Below are positions 44,651 through 55,853 of a DNA stretch of 64,000 nt, piece by piece (position 1 is the first letter of the stretch; every line of letters begins with the position of its first letter). Location of the stretch: contig NC_083396.1 of the NCBI RefSeq assembly GCF_030864355.1, positions 2,604,001 through 2,668,000 of the forward strand. The letters are read 5' to 3'. The notes beneath the pieces are model-generated. The model did not search any database. It was not told the origin of the DNA and was given only the letters and a program-made list of their open reading frames with translations. The translations under genes were made by a program, and so were the position numbers. The stretch is from Cutaneotrichosporon cavernicola (taxonomy: Eukaryota; Basidiomycota; Tremellomycetes; Trichosporonales; Trichosporonaceae).

Positions 44651-45576
44651 TTACGCGCACACGGCGGAGACGAGGTTCCAGTGACGCGGCGAGCGAGGGA
44701 TGCCGCCGCGGCGCACCTGCCGTGGGGGAGTGCAGGGAACCTCGGGCTCGGGCGTAAGAGGAGCAACCTTCTGGGGAGTGGAGAAGCTGGGGCCAAAGGC
44801 CTCGTCAACGTCCATGTCCATGTCGTCCTGGGCAGAGTGGTCAAGGAATGGGTCGGCGTCGAAGAGGAGGTCCTGAAGGGCGGTGGAGGCACTAGGTATC
44901 AGCATGAGGGTTGCGTGGATGAACTGTATCCAAATGCAAGTGAAAACTCACCGGTGGATTGATGCCCTGGCGAACGGCGTAACCCGGAAGGGGAGGTCGT
45001 CGGACGACACAGCCGGAGCAGAACCAAACACACCGGGCGCGGCCGTAACCGGGCTAGGAGTGTGAGGAGTGAGGGCGCGGCGCCGCTGGTGAAGTGGTGT
45101 TGCTGGGGGAGCAGAGATGGCGACCTGGATCTTGAACGGCGTTACGGGCACCTCGGTCTCGATGGTGCCCTCGAGGTAGGCCTTGCGGAAGCGGGCGGCG
45201 GGGCTTGGGGAAGGGGGAACGACAGTCTTGCTCTGAGGAGTCTGGGTGCGGGTAAAGCGAGGAGTCGGAGGCAGGAGAGCGGTGGAGAAGCGCTGGCTTG
45301 TCGGCGTGCTGGGCTCGGCCGACTCGAACGATGCGTTTGATGGCGAGTTGACGAGCTCCGGGGTCGCGAGGAGGGGCTCAAAGGAGGCGTTCTCGGCCTG
45401 GATGTCAGCAGGTGGGGCGAGAAAAGTGCGAAGTGGGGTGTGGTGGGGGTGAGGTGTGGGGAGACGAGTGCGAGAAGGGCTAAGAGGGCCAAGAGGGCGA
45501 GGAGGAATGGGGGACTCACGCTCTGGCGGGCACGCTTGCGGGGAATGGTGGGGGGCGTCATGAGGTAGGAGGTCAT
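44651..45576 (-). CDS. Unrecognised TP-rich protein, possible cell-cycle kinase target
   Basis: Three exons. Exon 1 (45576-45520) encodes MTSYLMTPPTIPRKRARQS; after an intron of about 110 nt, exon 2 encodes AENASFEPLLATPELVN. The middle has many Ser/Thr-Pro sites: PSTPTSQRFSTALLPPTPR, TQTPQSKTVVPPSPSP, VPVTPFKIQVA and RALTPHTPSP. Exon 3 encodes ALQDLLFDADPFLDHS, then an acidic DDMDMDVDEAF and a last basic part. The dense minimal CDK sites, basic head (KRAR, a likely nuclear signal) and the acidic/hydrophobic end are what one sees in regulators of the Whi5/Nrm1 or transcription-activator kind, but no family motif is identified. Low-complexity, likely disordered. Confidence 0.6.
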
Positions 45577-48500
45577 GGTGAGGGAGTGTTGCTGTGTGTT
45601 TTGGTGTGTTGATGTGATGCTGATGCGATGAGATGAGATGAAAGACAGTCGCGATGGGGTTCAAGTGACATCGAGTGTCCGCCTTTTAATCTGCATCAAA
45701 AAGTCAAGCGCGTCCATCTATGCTGTGACGACGAGGACAAAGCGAGTACTGGCTCAGTCCTCGGGTCCGCTGCCTACTCGCACTGATTGCCTGCCTGCCT
45801 GCTTGCCTGGTTGGTGTGGTCACCGTGCCTTTGTTCGTCCCTCTGGTTTACTGGCCTACAGGGGAGGTCCTAAGGCTATCAAGTGAGAACAACGGGGAGC
45901 AAAGTCGCCACCAGGGATTGCACCTTGAGGACATTACGCAGGGTCTCATACCGGAAGACGACGCCACGGCACGGCCAAAGTTCCCCTTTGAAAACCTGAA
46001 CAGGTTGCGTCCATTGCCCTCATGACTCAAACTGTGGCCTAGTATGGTCAAGTTGGGACAAGTGGGCACTCACAAAGTCCAAGTCGAGCGTTTGAGCATT
46101 TCCATCTCTAGCTACCATGCCGTCCTCTTCTGCCCTGCAAGCTTGGGCCAAACTTTAAAAACATCACCCTTGGTCCCCTGCTGTTCGGCGCCACACGTCT
46201 GACGGTCCGTGCCATGGGGGACATGGGGAACGGCTTCTTGCATCTCATGAGCTCCTCTCCTCTCCCACAAGCCTCGAGTACTACACGCCGCTAAGCAGCC
46301 TAAGCGACCGTGCAAGATCGGGGCCCGGGCGCATCGCATAATTGGCATCTCCATTTCTCGATCTCGCAGACTCAGCCTCATCGCGTGGCGTAGTATTTCG
46401 TACCCGTGTCTGAATGCTAATGATTAATCCCAGCTAATGTGCTTGCTCTACGGGAATGAAACGGTGTGATTTTACCTTACCGCGCGGGAGATAATGAACG
46501 CCCCATTTAATGTGCGGAAAGTTTGCACCTAGGCACGAGGCTGCCATGAGACGAGACGACTCACCCAGCAGTCTTGGACTGTTGTTGTGCTTACGTGCCG
46601 CACTCCAGCCGCCAGACACCCGCTCGTTGCGTCTCGGATTCGGTGGCGTTGGTTGGGAAGGGTTATGGGTATACCAAGCCGCGCCGCCCATTGGCTTGGA
46701 CGGGGAACAAGGGATTACTAGGGAGGAATGGTGGCGCACGCCCGGATCGCTTCCTGGGCCTGGCATGATGCAACTTCTGTACAGGGAACCTCAGCCGCAC
46801 CACTGTCATGGACCCGAGTACATTTTCTGGTAGCCACTCGAATACGGCGCACATGCCGTCACAAAAACGCCCCGTTCGAATATTTCGCCACCTCCAAATG
46901 CTTCTCCATACATGCCGACCTTCCGGAAGGCACACGATTGCGGATGCTCCACAGCTTGGGTCACGATCTCGTTAGCGAGGCGGGAGATCGTATTCCTTCC
47001 CAATCTCAACGTTGGGTCATCTGCATGTTTTTGTGTATCCCGATTGCGTTCCGGCGCACGGGTACTCGGGCAACCCGAGTGAGCCGTGCGCAGGAACGGT
47101 GCAACCGACAGAGGACAAGCATGCCAACAATGAAGCTGTGTGAGGAAAACCAGTCGCGTCCACTCAGGACCAGTCGGCTTCGAGCACGCCCCAAACAACC
47201 CTGACCGCTTCGCACCGAATTCACATTTCTGACAATGTCCCAAACACGCACATGGTCAGTCAAATCACCGACGACAACCTTTGTCATGTTGGCGCAAGGC
47301 TTGGCTTGCCGGACCAGGCTTGGCATCACTGCACTCGGCGGTAGCCGAAGCTCCGTTTGGCCACTAGTGCACTAGTGCCTAGTCTCCAGGGCCTGATCCT
47401 CGCCCAGTTACGACTGTTTGCTCCTCGAGCATCAGCACAAAAATGAACAATATGTACGACAAAACTTTGGGTCGCAGAAATGCTCCATGGGCATGACTCT
47501 GGCGCGGCAATGCACGATCATGATTTCCCCGAAGCCCACCCACGCGACGTTGTTGTGGGAAAGCTAGTGTCACGGCGACCTCGGATGATGACGCCGAACG
47601 CCGAACGTGAGCGTGATGATGAAAAATAGTGTGGGAGCGTTATCATTCCCACTTCTCACGCTAGCAGTGTCCACTCATAATCCATGAGTCCAGGTCGGGT
47701 GACAATGGCATCAAGCTCACAACAGTTCCTCCATGCAAAAATCGTCGACTGCCCATATCTGGCTGAACATTGATGGCTGGACATGCCGCTCAAGGCCCCT
47801 ACAAATCGCCGCCCTTGTCCGCATGAGCGGCGCATTCCGTGGCGACATGCTGGGTCGAACCGAGGATTTTGGGGGCTGATGGTGGTGGAGACCCAGAAGT
47901 CACCGCGAATTGTCTACCGTTTCAGCCCCATGGGGCTGCGCCTCTGATCTTCCCCAATCGTACTTGTCGTCCAGTGGCTGTACTGGGGGCCAAGTGGCGC
48001 GTTCCACTCCTCGTCCAAGCCCCAATCATGATCTGATCTTCTTAGGAGGGCGTCGTTGTCTTCTGATTCTCGGGGGTTTAATGATGCGGGAAAAGTCGTG
48101 TGCAAGCCACGGCAGCGGGACAGGTGATATCGAGTGGCGGTGAGACATCTTCGGAGGACGCAGGCTCGTTCCGCTGCTTTGTCCTCTGTGGCGTTATTTT
48201 CGCTCCCGCTTCCGAGTGCCGTCTGGTTCGGATGGACAGCGTACCGTGTGCTGACGGCATGCCGGGCACATCAGCCTCGCGGACCAAATTACAAAGACGC
48301 CACATTCCGTGCCGTGCGCAAACGCAGGGTTACTGGAACCGATCAGATCACGGACCACGGATCGGGGCTCGGACATACAATGACAGGCCACAGGCACGCG
48401 CACTGACCGGCATGGTGACGGATGGTGACTTCTCGATGGAGCAGGTTGGCGCTGGTGTTTGCCGATCTCGGCCCGTGTCTTTCGGAAGCACTCGCGCCAA

Positions 48501-50297
48501 GATGTAACCACAATCTGAGATGCGATCAGAGATATCAATTCGAGCAGTCGCCGGAACCAGTCGACTTGCAATGGAGCGATATGCGGTATGCGATATGCGG
48601 TCTCAGGCAACTATCACGCAGTCGCCGGGACCAGTCACCTGTGTCGTTATCATGTCCAATGGTTGGGTTGATGGGAGGCAGGTGATCCCACTGGGCGTAA
48701 AAGTGTCTTTGGATGTCACTACACTGAAGGCCGCTGGCTGAAGAAAGACCTTGGCACTGGTGACGACCGGGGTTGAGCTCCGAGGGATTCAGGCAAGACG
48801 CAAGAGCAGATCTCATTCGCCAAGGTGGCTCTCGGACAGGTGGGCAAAGAGCGACCGCGACCTGAACCAAACACAGCAAGTCCCCAAGGGCAACCGGCCG
48901 AGCATCCGAGTCCGTCCCGACCCCGCAACCTGAACGGATGAGCCCATCATCTCATGACCGCTCCGCAAGAGATTATCAGTCCAACAGAGGCCGTTACCTG
49001 AGGGGCCTCACGGACCCCCGCTTTCACCTGCAACTAACCGCTCACTCCGCTTGCTGGATTCGGTGGCGGATGGGTATACTTTGACTTTTACAGCCTCATA
49101 ATGAAGGGGAACCACCCGACAGTAGAGGGCGACGCTGCAGAGACCTAAGGCTCACAGCGAGCCTTTGTATGCGGGCTGGGTGCAAGCCCCGTTCTCAAGT
49201 TGCTTGCATGCGCAGGATGTGGCCCCACGGAAATACTATAGATCAGCTCACCGGTTCTTCACCTCAAGGCTACACGAGCAAAGGAGGGTGTGTGTATCCA
49301 TCAAACTGATGCAAACACGGTCTGAGCGAAACCTGAACGACTGACTGAGCCAGAGGCTGTCAAAGTCGCCTAACCAAGCCATAGAACATCGGCCAGTGCG
49401 CAAGGCTTCTACGAGTGGTGCTACAGAGCCATAGCGGTTGCCGAACACTTCGAACAGCAACCAACGACACAGGGGACGGTGATAGATGACAGGAGATGGT
49501 GCCTAACCCCTTGCTTCACAGCTTTGCCGGGAATACAGGAGGCAGGAGGTGGACCCACACCCCTTGTCTCACTGGAATTGCAGATCAACCGTGAGGAGGT
49601 TATGGTTCCACTCATGATCTGAAGCGTGTCGAGGTCACTACCTCTCCGCACCAGTGCAGTGCTCAATCGTAACCCAGGAAGTACCCCATGATCGAGGTGC
49701 ACGGGGCTCCACACGAGTAACAGGATGATGAGGCTCCACATCTCCACAAGAAGTGCGAGGATACACTCCGTCAAAGTGTTTGCGTTACGGCAAACTCTCC
49801 GTCACCATGGCCCATACCTGAAAGAGACCAACGCAACCTCTGACAAGCTGCAGCGAAGGACGGTTGTCACTGAATGAAGGGCAACGCCGTTTCGCTACTA
49901 TTAACCGCCTTGATTCCTTTTAGGGCTACACAAGCAGCATTCACCCTACCAATCTGGGGTAGACCGGCCATGGCTGTCGCTGGCGCTGGAAGGGATGTTG
50001 TAAAGGATGACCGGCTTCAGATCGCTCCGGTTCAGCGAGTGGCGCACAGGGTGGGGCAGTCAGACAAGAGTAGGCAGTCCCAACATTTTCCTTGGAGTAG
50101 GGCAGTGAAAAATTGCAGAGCTCGTCTAAACTCATGTCAGAGTCTTCTGAATCGGGCAGGAAGCTCACCAACACTGTCAGACACTCCCAGCCTGCGTAGA
50201 TGGTCGTCTTCACTGCTAGAAGCTTCAATTTGGTTGTTGCGCAGTGTGGGGCGGGGGCTGGAGAACCATTACCATCCCGCGAAATAGAAAACATCGC
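45577..50297. other. Gene-poor region, no supported gene
   Basis: 4.7 kb without a frame that shows splice logic or a familiar product. A (TGCC)n-like run lies at 45788-45812. Near 48543-48640 a short block (GCAGTCGCCGGxACCAGTC) occurs twice about 75 bp apart, with ATATGCGGTATGCGATATGCGG repeats between the copies. I see no terminal repeats and no reverse transcriptase motif, so a transposon relic cannot be supported. Confidence 0.4.
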
Positions 50298-50396
50298 TCC
50301 TCGCTAGTATATCGGTTAGTATATTCGCCTCTCATTAGAGAGTTGCCTGAAAAGGCGTAACCGCGAAAGAGCAGGGTTCAACTCCCTGGCGGGGAA
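50298..50396 (+). tRNA. tRNA-Glu(CUC) with an intron of about 27 nt
   Basis: The acceptor TCCTCGC pairs with GCGGGGA (one T-G). The anticodon stem TTCGC/GCGAA encloses CTCTCA-intron-C, giving anticodon CTC. The intron start pairs with the anticodon loop (CTCTC/GAGAG). The T arm is CAGGG/CCCTG with loop TTCAACT. The A box region is TAGTATATCGGTTAGTAT. TTTT follows near 50430. All arms are present. Confidence 0.87.
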
Positions 50397-51165
50397 CACG
50401 CGACGGCGCATAGCGTCGACGATACCTTTTGTTGCGCGCGCATCGACCCACGACAGACATGATTTTTGCTGCCGATCAAGTGGACGTAGAGCGGCCGGTA
50501 GGGCAGGTATCAACGTCGGCGTCAGCAAGTACTGGCCTCCAGAATATGGACGTCGGGTGATCCTTGGACCAAGTTCTTGGCACCGACGGTCATCGCATCG
50601 CAACCGTTGGACTCAGGAGCATGAGGGAAGGGTCCGATTCAAGCATGGAGCGCCGCCTACTCGGTCGCCAGTGCCGCTGACGTGTGTCATGGGCCGAGCT
50701 GGTGTCGCTATACCAGTCTCGCGATGATGCGATGATGTTGGGCGATCATGAATGGTGTAAGAGGAGATGCGAGATGAATGAATGCCAAGAGAGTGGGGTT
50801 GGAGGCGTCGTACTAGCCGTTAATTCTGGAAACAACCATACATTGCACAGCCGCGTGGGAAGAATATATTATGATTATATTCTAATGAGGTTTACATTCC
50901 TGGAATCTGGGGTAATGATGACGTACTTGTTTCTCGGTTCTGAATCCGTGTTCCCTGCGTTTGCACCTGGGCCAACTTGACCTCCACCCAAGCGATCCAT
51001 CCACTGACGATCCGACCAGGCGGCCGCCCAGACACTCGAGTAAACCAGCTTCCCTGCCACGTCTGCACCGCCTCACTACGACTACCCACCTCACACTTTG
51101 TTTGCGTCCTCTTCCCATCCATCTCACACTCTCACACTATCCCTCTCCACCTAAACACACAAACA
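50397..51165. other. Intergenic; promoter and CT-rich leader of the vWA gene
   Basis: No gene is seen. From about 51110 to 51165 the sequence is strongly C/T/A-rich without G (CTCACACTATCCCTCTCC), as expected of a leader before a highly expressed fungal gene. Confidence 0.4.
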
Positions 51166-52813
51166 ATGGGTTTCGCTGCAAAGCTCGGTCAGCATCTCCC
51201 CACTGACAAGCTGATAACAAGCGCAGGCTAACCAGGCCGGCCAGCAGTCCCAGGGCGGTGGCATGGGCGCCCCCGCAGGTGGTGCCGTGAGTCTCACCTC
51301 CGTCGACCTCGCTGACCAGCAGCCCGGTGCTCCTGGTGCTCCCGGCGCTTACGGCCAGCCTCCCCAGCAGGGCCAGTACGGTGCTCCCCAGCAGCCGAGC
51401 CAGTACGGCGCGCCCCAGGGTGGGGCCGGCGCTCCAGGCGCGTACGGCCAGCAGCAGCAGTACGGGCAGCAGGCGGGTCAGTATGGCCAGCAGGGTGCTT
51501 ACGGTCAGCCAGGCCAGCAGCAGCCTGGTCAGTACGGCGCCCCTGCGGTCCCCGGTCGCCCTGGTCAGCCCGGCGCCCCCGGCGCTCCTGGTGCCTATGG
51601 TCAGCAGCCTGGCGCTCCTGGTGCTCCTGGTGCCTATGGTCAGCAGCCTGGCGCTCCTGGTGCTCCTGGCGCGTACGGCCAGCAGCCCGGCCAGCAGCCT
51701 GGCGCTCCTGGTGCTCCTGGCGCGTACGGCCAGCAGCCCGGTCAGCAGCAGTATGGCCAGCAGCAGCAGTACGGCCAGCAGCCCGGCCAGTATGGCCAGC
51801 AGCAGGGCCAGGGCCAGTACGGCCAGCCTCAGCAGCAGTACGGCGGGGCTGGCGCTGGCGCTGGCGCGGCTGTTGGCGGCAGCACTATCCCGCCCCAGCA
51901 CATTGTCCAGGTCCTCAACCAGTGCATCCAGGAGCAGCACATCGGCGCGTTCTACCGCAACCCGGCCGACGTGCAGCGTATCGCAGACCGCATCGTTCAG
52001 ACCGGCGCGCTCCAGAAGCTCGCTGCGCAGTGGCGCCTGCCTGCTGAGCTCGCTGTCGACCTCGTCAAGATTGCGCTCTTCGATACGGTCATTCTTGTTG
52101 ACGACTCGGGCTCGATGGCCTTCGAGCAGGGCGGCGAGCGTATCGACGACCTCAAGATGATCCTCGGCAAGATTGCCGGCGCGTGCTCGCTCTTCGATGA
52201 GGACGGCCTCACTGTCCGCTTCCTCAACTCGCAGGTCCGCGGCGACCATATTCGCTCCGAGCAGGAGGTCCTCCAGCTCATCAGCCAGGTCCAGTTCTCC
52301 GGTACGTTCGCACTCTCAACCTAGCTAATTCCAGGCCTCACGCCCCTTGGTACCTCGCTCGACCAGAAGATCCTCCAGCCCCTCCTTGTCCAGCCTGCAC
52401 GCTCCCAGCAGCTCCGCAAGCCCCTGCTCGTCATTGCCATCACCGACGGCCAGCCCGCTGGCGAGGACCGCGGCAAGCTCGCCCAGGTCATCACTGGCGC
52501 CGCGCACGCCCTCGCTGCGACCCCTTACGGCGCCGATGCAGTCTCGTACCAGTTCTCGCAGGTCGGCAACGACAAGGGCGGTGAGTAGCTGGTTTGTCCA
52601 CGTGCTAGCTAACATGAAGCTCAGAAGTTCCTTTCGGACCTCGACAACGACCCCCAGATCGGCGGCCTCATCGACCAGACGATGGAGTACGAGTACGAGC
52701 AGCAGGAGATGATGACCAAGACGGGCCAGAACTTGACGCCCGAGATGTGGCTCATGAAGCTCCTCCTCGGCCCCATCGACAGCTCGTACGACTCCAAGGA
52801 CGAGAAGCGCTAA
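51166..52813 (+). CDS. vWA-domain protein with a long PGQQ/GAPGAYGQ repeat head
   Basis: Five exons (51166-51187, 51222-51286, 51320-52301, 52335-52580, 52620-52813) give about 502 residues. The first 210 residues are built of PGAPGAPGAYGQQ- and GQYGQQ-type repeats, with Gln, Gly, Pro, Tyr and Ala nearly to the exclusion of charge. A short helical region (HIVQVLNQCIQEQHIGAF) follows, then the von Willebrand A domain with the metal site DTVILVDDSGSM, the Thr of GLTPLGTSLDQ and the Asp of VIAITDGQPAGED. The end is EMWLMKLLLGPIDSSYD. The vWA fold binds partners through a divalent metal. Proteins of this kind occur widely in fungi with unknown role; the Tyr/Gln head could drive self-assembly (inference). 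Two acceptors are AAG, with a CAG nearby that would break the frame. Confidence 0.85.
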
Positions 52814-53532
52814 GTGGCGGTATCGGGTCTGCAGCGATGAAGTGTGTATATTGTCGCAGCTGCAGGGGTGGGGCGCTTGTAACTAATGTATTGACATCAC
52901 TTAATGTCTCGACTCGGCTTTGATTCAGCTCGGCAAGCAGCGACTCCAACAGGCTCGCGTCAACACATCCAAATATGAAAGCCCGATGGAACTGCTGTCC
53001 CCAACCGAGGAAAGTCAAGAGAAGGAGGAGGGCGAAATTGCATGTGTGGTGCAACAATGAATCAGGAGACTTGATCCTTGGGTTATGAAGTGGGTGGCTG
53101 GTGCATGAACAGGTGTCCAAGTGTCCTGCCTGCTAGAGGAGTCGCGAACCGGAACCTCGGGCGGGCATTATGCAGTCGATCCGACAGAGAAGGATAATGG
53201 ACTGGTGAGGTTTCGTAGGGCGGTGGAAGGGGCTGTGCTCACTGCCAAGGCGGTGTTTGCCACTTGCGCGCGCGTTCGGCGCTGTCATTCAGGTTACCTG
53301 AATGCACTCGCTGCTATTTAATTACTTGAGCGTGCTACTCACCTCGCGCGCCTCGCGTTAGCCGACATAAGAGCCTGCTCTTGCAGTCCTGCCAATTCGA
53401 AACCCGTTCCAGCTTTCAGATCTCGCTTAGAACATGCTTAATTGCTAGTGCCCATAGTTTCCATATCCTCCACTCAACACACAACTCGAATTCACTCTTC
53501 ATCGCGTCTCTTCACCCATCCCAGCGCCCGCC
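52814..53532. other. Intergenic, no gene seen
   Basis: 719 bp between the vWA gene and the ADP-ribosylglycohydrolase gene. 3' UTR and promoter are expected. No RNA gene fits the short stems present. Confidence 0.35.
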
Positions 53533-54861
53533 ATGCTGAAACCGGACACAACCCAGCTCGTCAACACGACACTCCACGACCGCATCCTGGGTACGCTCGT
53601 CGGCTCGGCCGTCGGCGACGCTGTCGGGCTGTACACCGAGTTCCTCACAGCGAAGCGCGCTGAGGCCGAGTATCCCGGCCGTCGTTTCTCCCTTTCCCCG
53701 CCAACACCCTTTGCACGCGACATGCACCGCCTCAAACACCAGTTGGGAGATTGGACAGACGACACGGACCACGCCCTCCTCATCCTCCTTTCCTTTCTGC
53801 ACGGCTCGCTAACCCCGGACGACGTGGCCGCACGGCTGCGTGTCTGGGTGAATCAGGGCTTGCGCGCACTCGACTCGCTCCCTCTCGGCTTGGGCGCGAC
53901 GGTTGGCGCGATCGTTCACGACCCAGCATACCTCGACAACCCCGTGGCCGCAGCACTCAAAGTCTGGAGGAAAGGCAATTGTAATGTCGCGCCCAATGGG
54001 AGCGTCATGCGCACCCACCCCCTCGGTGTGGTGGGGTTATTTACAGAAGAAGTTGAGGCGATGGACAACGCGGCGAGACTGAGCGCCATCACGCACGTCG
54101 ACCCCCGATGCGTCGTGTCGTGCATGATCGTTACGGCACTCGTGCGCGGCCTGATCCGTGGTGAAGTGACTACCGAGGCACACATCGACGGCGTGATCGA
54201 CCGGGCCGTTGAACGGTACAATTGCGCCCCGGGCCCATTCCAGGATGCACTGGCGGTGGATGTGGACGAGATGAGTCTTGGACGTGGCGAGGTACGTTAA
54301 CGGCGAAAAAGCTGACACCAGCTGCGAAAATACACTCACGCCACATCCCTTGCCACGCTGGACCTAGATGTCGAGGGCATTGGGTACGTGTACAAGGCGC
54401 TTGGGTCGGCGCTCTTGCTCCTACGACAGGCGATGCGGCGTGTAGCGGAGGCACGCAGCTCACTTGCGGCCAAAGCGGTGCTGTTCGAGCCACTAATCAC
54501 CGACCTGGTCATGGCGGGCGGTGACGCGGACACGAACGCATGCGTCGCCGGCGCCCTCCTCGGCGCGTACGTCGGGTACACTGCACTGCCGGCACATTGG
54601 CGTGACGGGCTGCGGCACGGCACTTGGCTCACAGGCAAGGGCGAGGCGGTGTGTCGCGTGCTCGGCGTGGTGGAAGGTGGGTATGAGAGGGAAGAGGACA
54701 CGGCTGTTGATGGCGGTAGGGAGATGGTGAGCGCCGACAATCAGGAACGGCGATGGATGGAGTTGCAGGCGCGCATGGCGGCGGAAAACACGGCGTATCT
54801 CCAGAAGCAGAAGGAGAAGGAGGCGGTGAAAGCTCTGAAGACGAGATGGTTAAGGTGGTAG
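53533..54861 (+). CDS. ADP-ribosylglycohydrolase (DraG/ARH family)
   Basis: Two exons (53533-54291, 54322-54861), about 432 residues. The first metal site is ILGTLVGSAVGDAVGLYTE and QLGDWTDDTDHALLIL; the second is VMAGGDADTNACVAGALLGA. These Asp/Thr clusters bind the two Mg ions that hold ADP-ribose in the DraG/ARH family. Other family parts are PNGSVMRTHPLGVVGL and SAITHVDPRCVVSCM. It removes ADP-ribose from protein side chains or splits related ADP-ribose compounds; substrate unknown. The C-terminus has an extra coiled charged tail (ERRWMELQARMAAEN and KQKEKEAVKALK). No signal peptide, so cytosol or nucleus. The 30-nt intron is one of the shortest in the window. Confidence 0.92.
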
Positions 54862-55853
54862 ACATAGTGAATCCAGGAATACAGGATGTTGGATGTGGAG
54901 AGGTTGTGTGTGGCATCAGGTCAACTTGGCCTCGGCGTCTGGCAACCCCTCGGCAAGACCGGAAGCCTGTTTGTATCAAGGTATGAAACAAGGTGCAAGG
55001 TGCAAGGTGCCAGCTTGCCAGCCTATGAGACCTGTCTGTACCAAGTCCAGCCTGCCTTGGGCATTACAGAGCTGGATTAAAGAGGCGGCAATGCCAACCC
55101 CATTGGCAGCGTCCAGTCGCCCGCCTGAGCGCTGTCGACGATTAAACGCACCTCTGAGACGTACCGTTGACCGATATGCACGACGTTCAAGGTTGACGCT
55201 CGGTCGGACTGGAGGGTGTGAGGCTTATCTCTGCGGCCCTTCAAAGTCGGCATTCCAGATCTTAGCGCCGGATGAACGGCGACTCCCACGTGGACAAGTT
55301 TATCCGTAAACCTCAGCGCCTTGACGGACCAGGATGGAAGAGACGGCGCCCCGCACAACAATGACGACAATCTCGCATCGACCAACGAGTAAATAACAGC
55401 GTGGAGCACCGGAATCCTGGACAGTAAACGCATAATATACGGCCCAGGAGCGGTGTTGAAAGAACGGGGTCGAACACAACACGGTAATGCTAATCCGGGA
55501 TTACCCGCGCGGGCCTACCCCTTTTCCGGCTCGGCGGTGACCTAGCTGACTAGTTTACGGATGAGTTGGCGGGGATACGCGAGCACCGAGCCATCTGTTT
55601 CTGGACCTCTCCACCTCTCAACCCCCGAAGAGGCGTCGTCGAGGCGAGACAAGCGCGCCCACGCGCTTACGCGCCTCAGAGCCCAAGCCCACCCGTTCCG
55701 CAAGCTTGACCAAGCTTGAGCCTGGGGCCCACCGCCTCCCCCAGAGATCGGCTATCGACGCATATCCCGCCAACCCACATACACCAACTACTTAAGCCCA
55801 CCCACCTCTTCTTTCCACGTCTTCCCCTCTCTCTCTACCAAAAACAAAACGAA
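54862..55853. other. Intergenic, no gene seen; leader of the aldehyde dehydrogenase gene
   Basis: About 1 kb. A small tandem (AAGGTGC)n occurs near 54990-55009. The last 60 bp is CT-rich then A-rich directly before the ATG at 55854, a typical strong fungal leader. Confidence 0.4.

Noticed and set aside
48543..48640. Repeated GCAGTCGCCGG blocks as a transposon end
   Set aside because: Copies are short, imperfect and without flanking target repeats or any transposase frame.
51137..52249. 370-codon minus-strand frame opposite the vWA gene
   Set aside because: It is the reverse reading of the in-frame GQ/GAPG repeats and has no domain; a shadow of the real gene.
53380..53425. Possible tRNA T-arm (ATTCGAA)
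   Set aside because: No matching acceptor or anticodon arms on either strand.
55077..55433. 118-codon minus-strand frame upstream of the dehydrogenase
   Set aside because: No recognisable product and no splice or start context.
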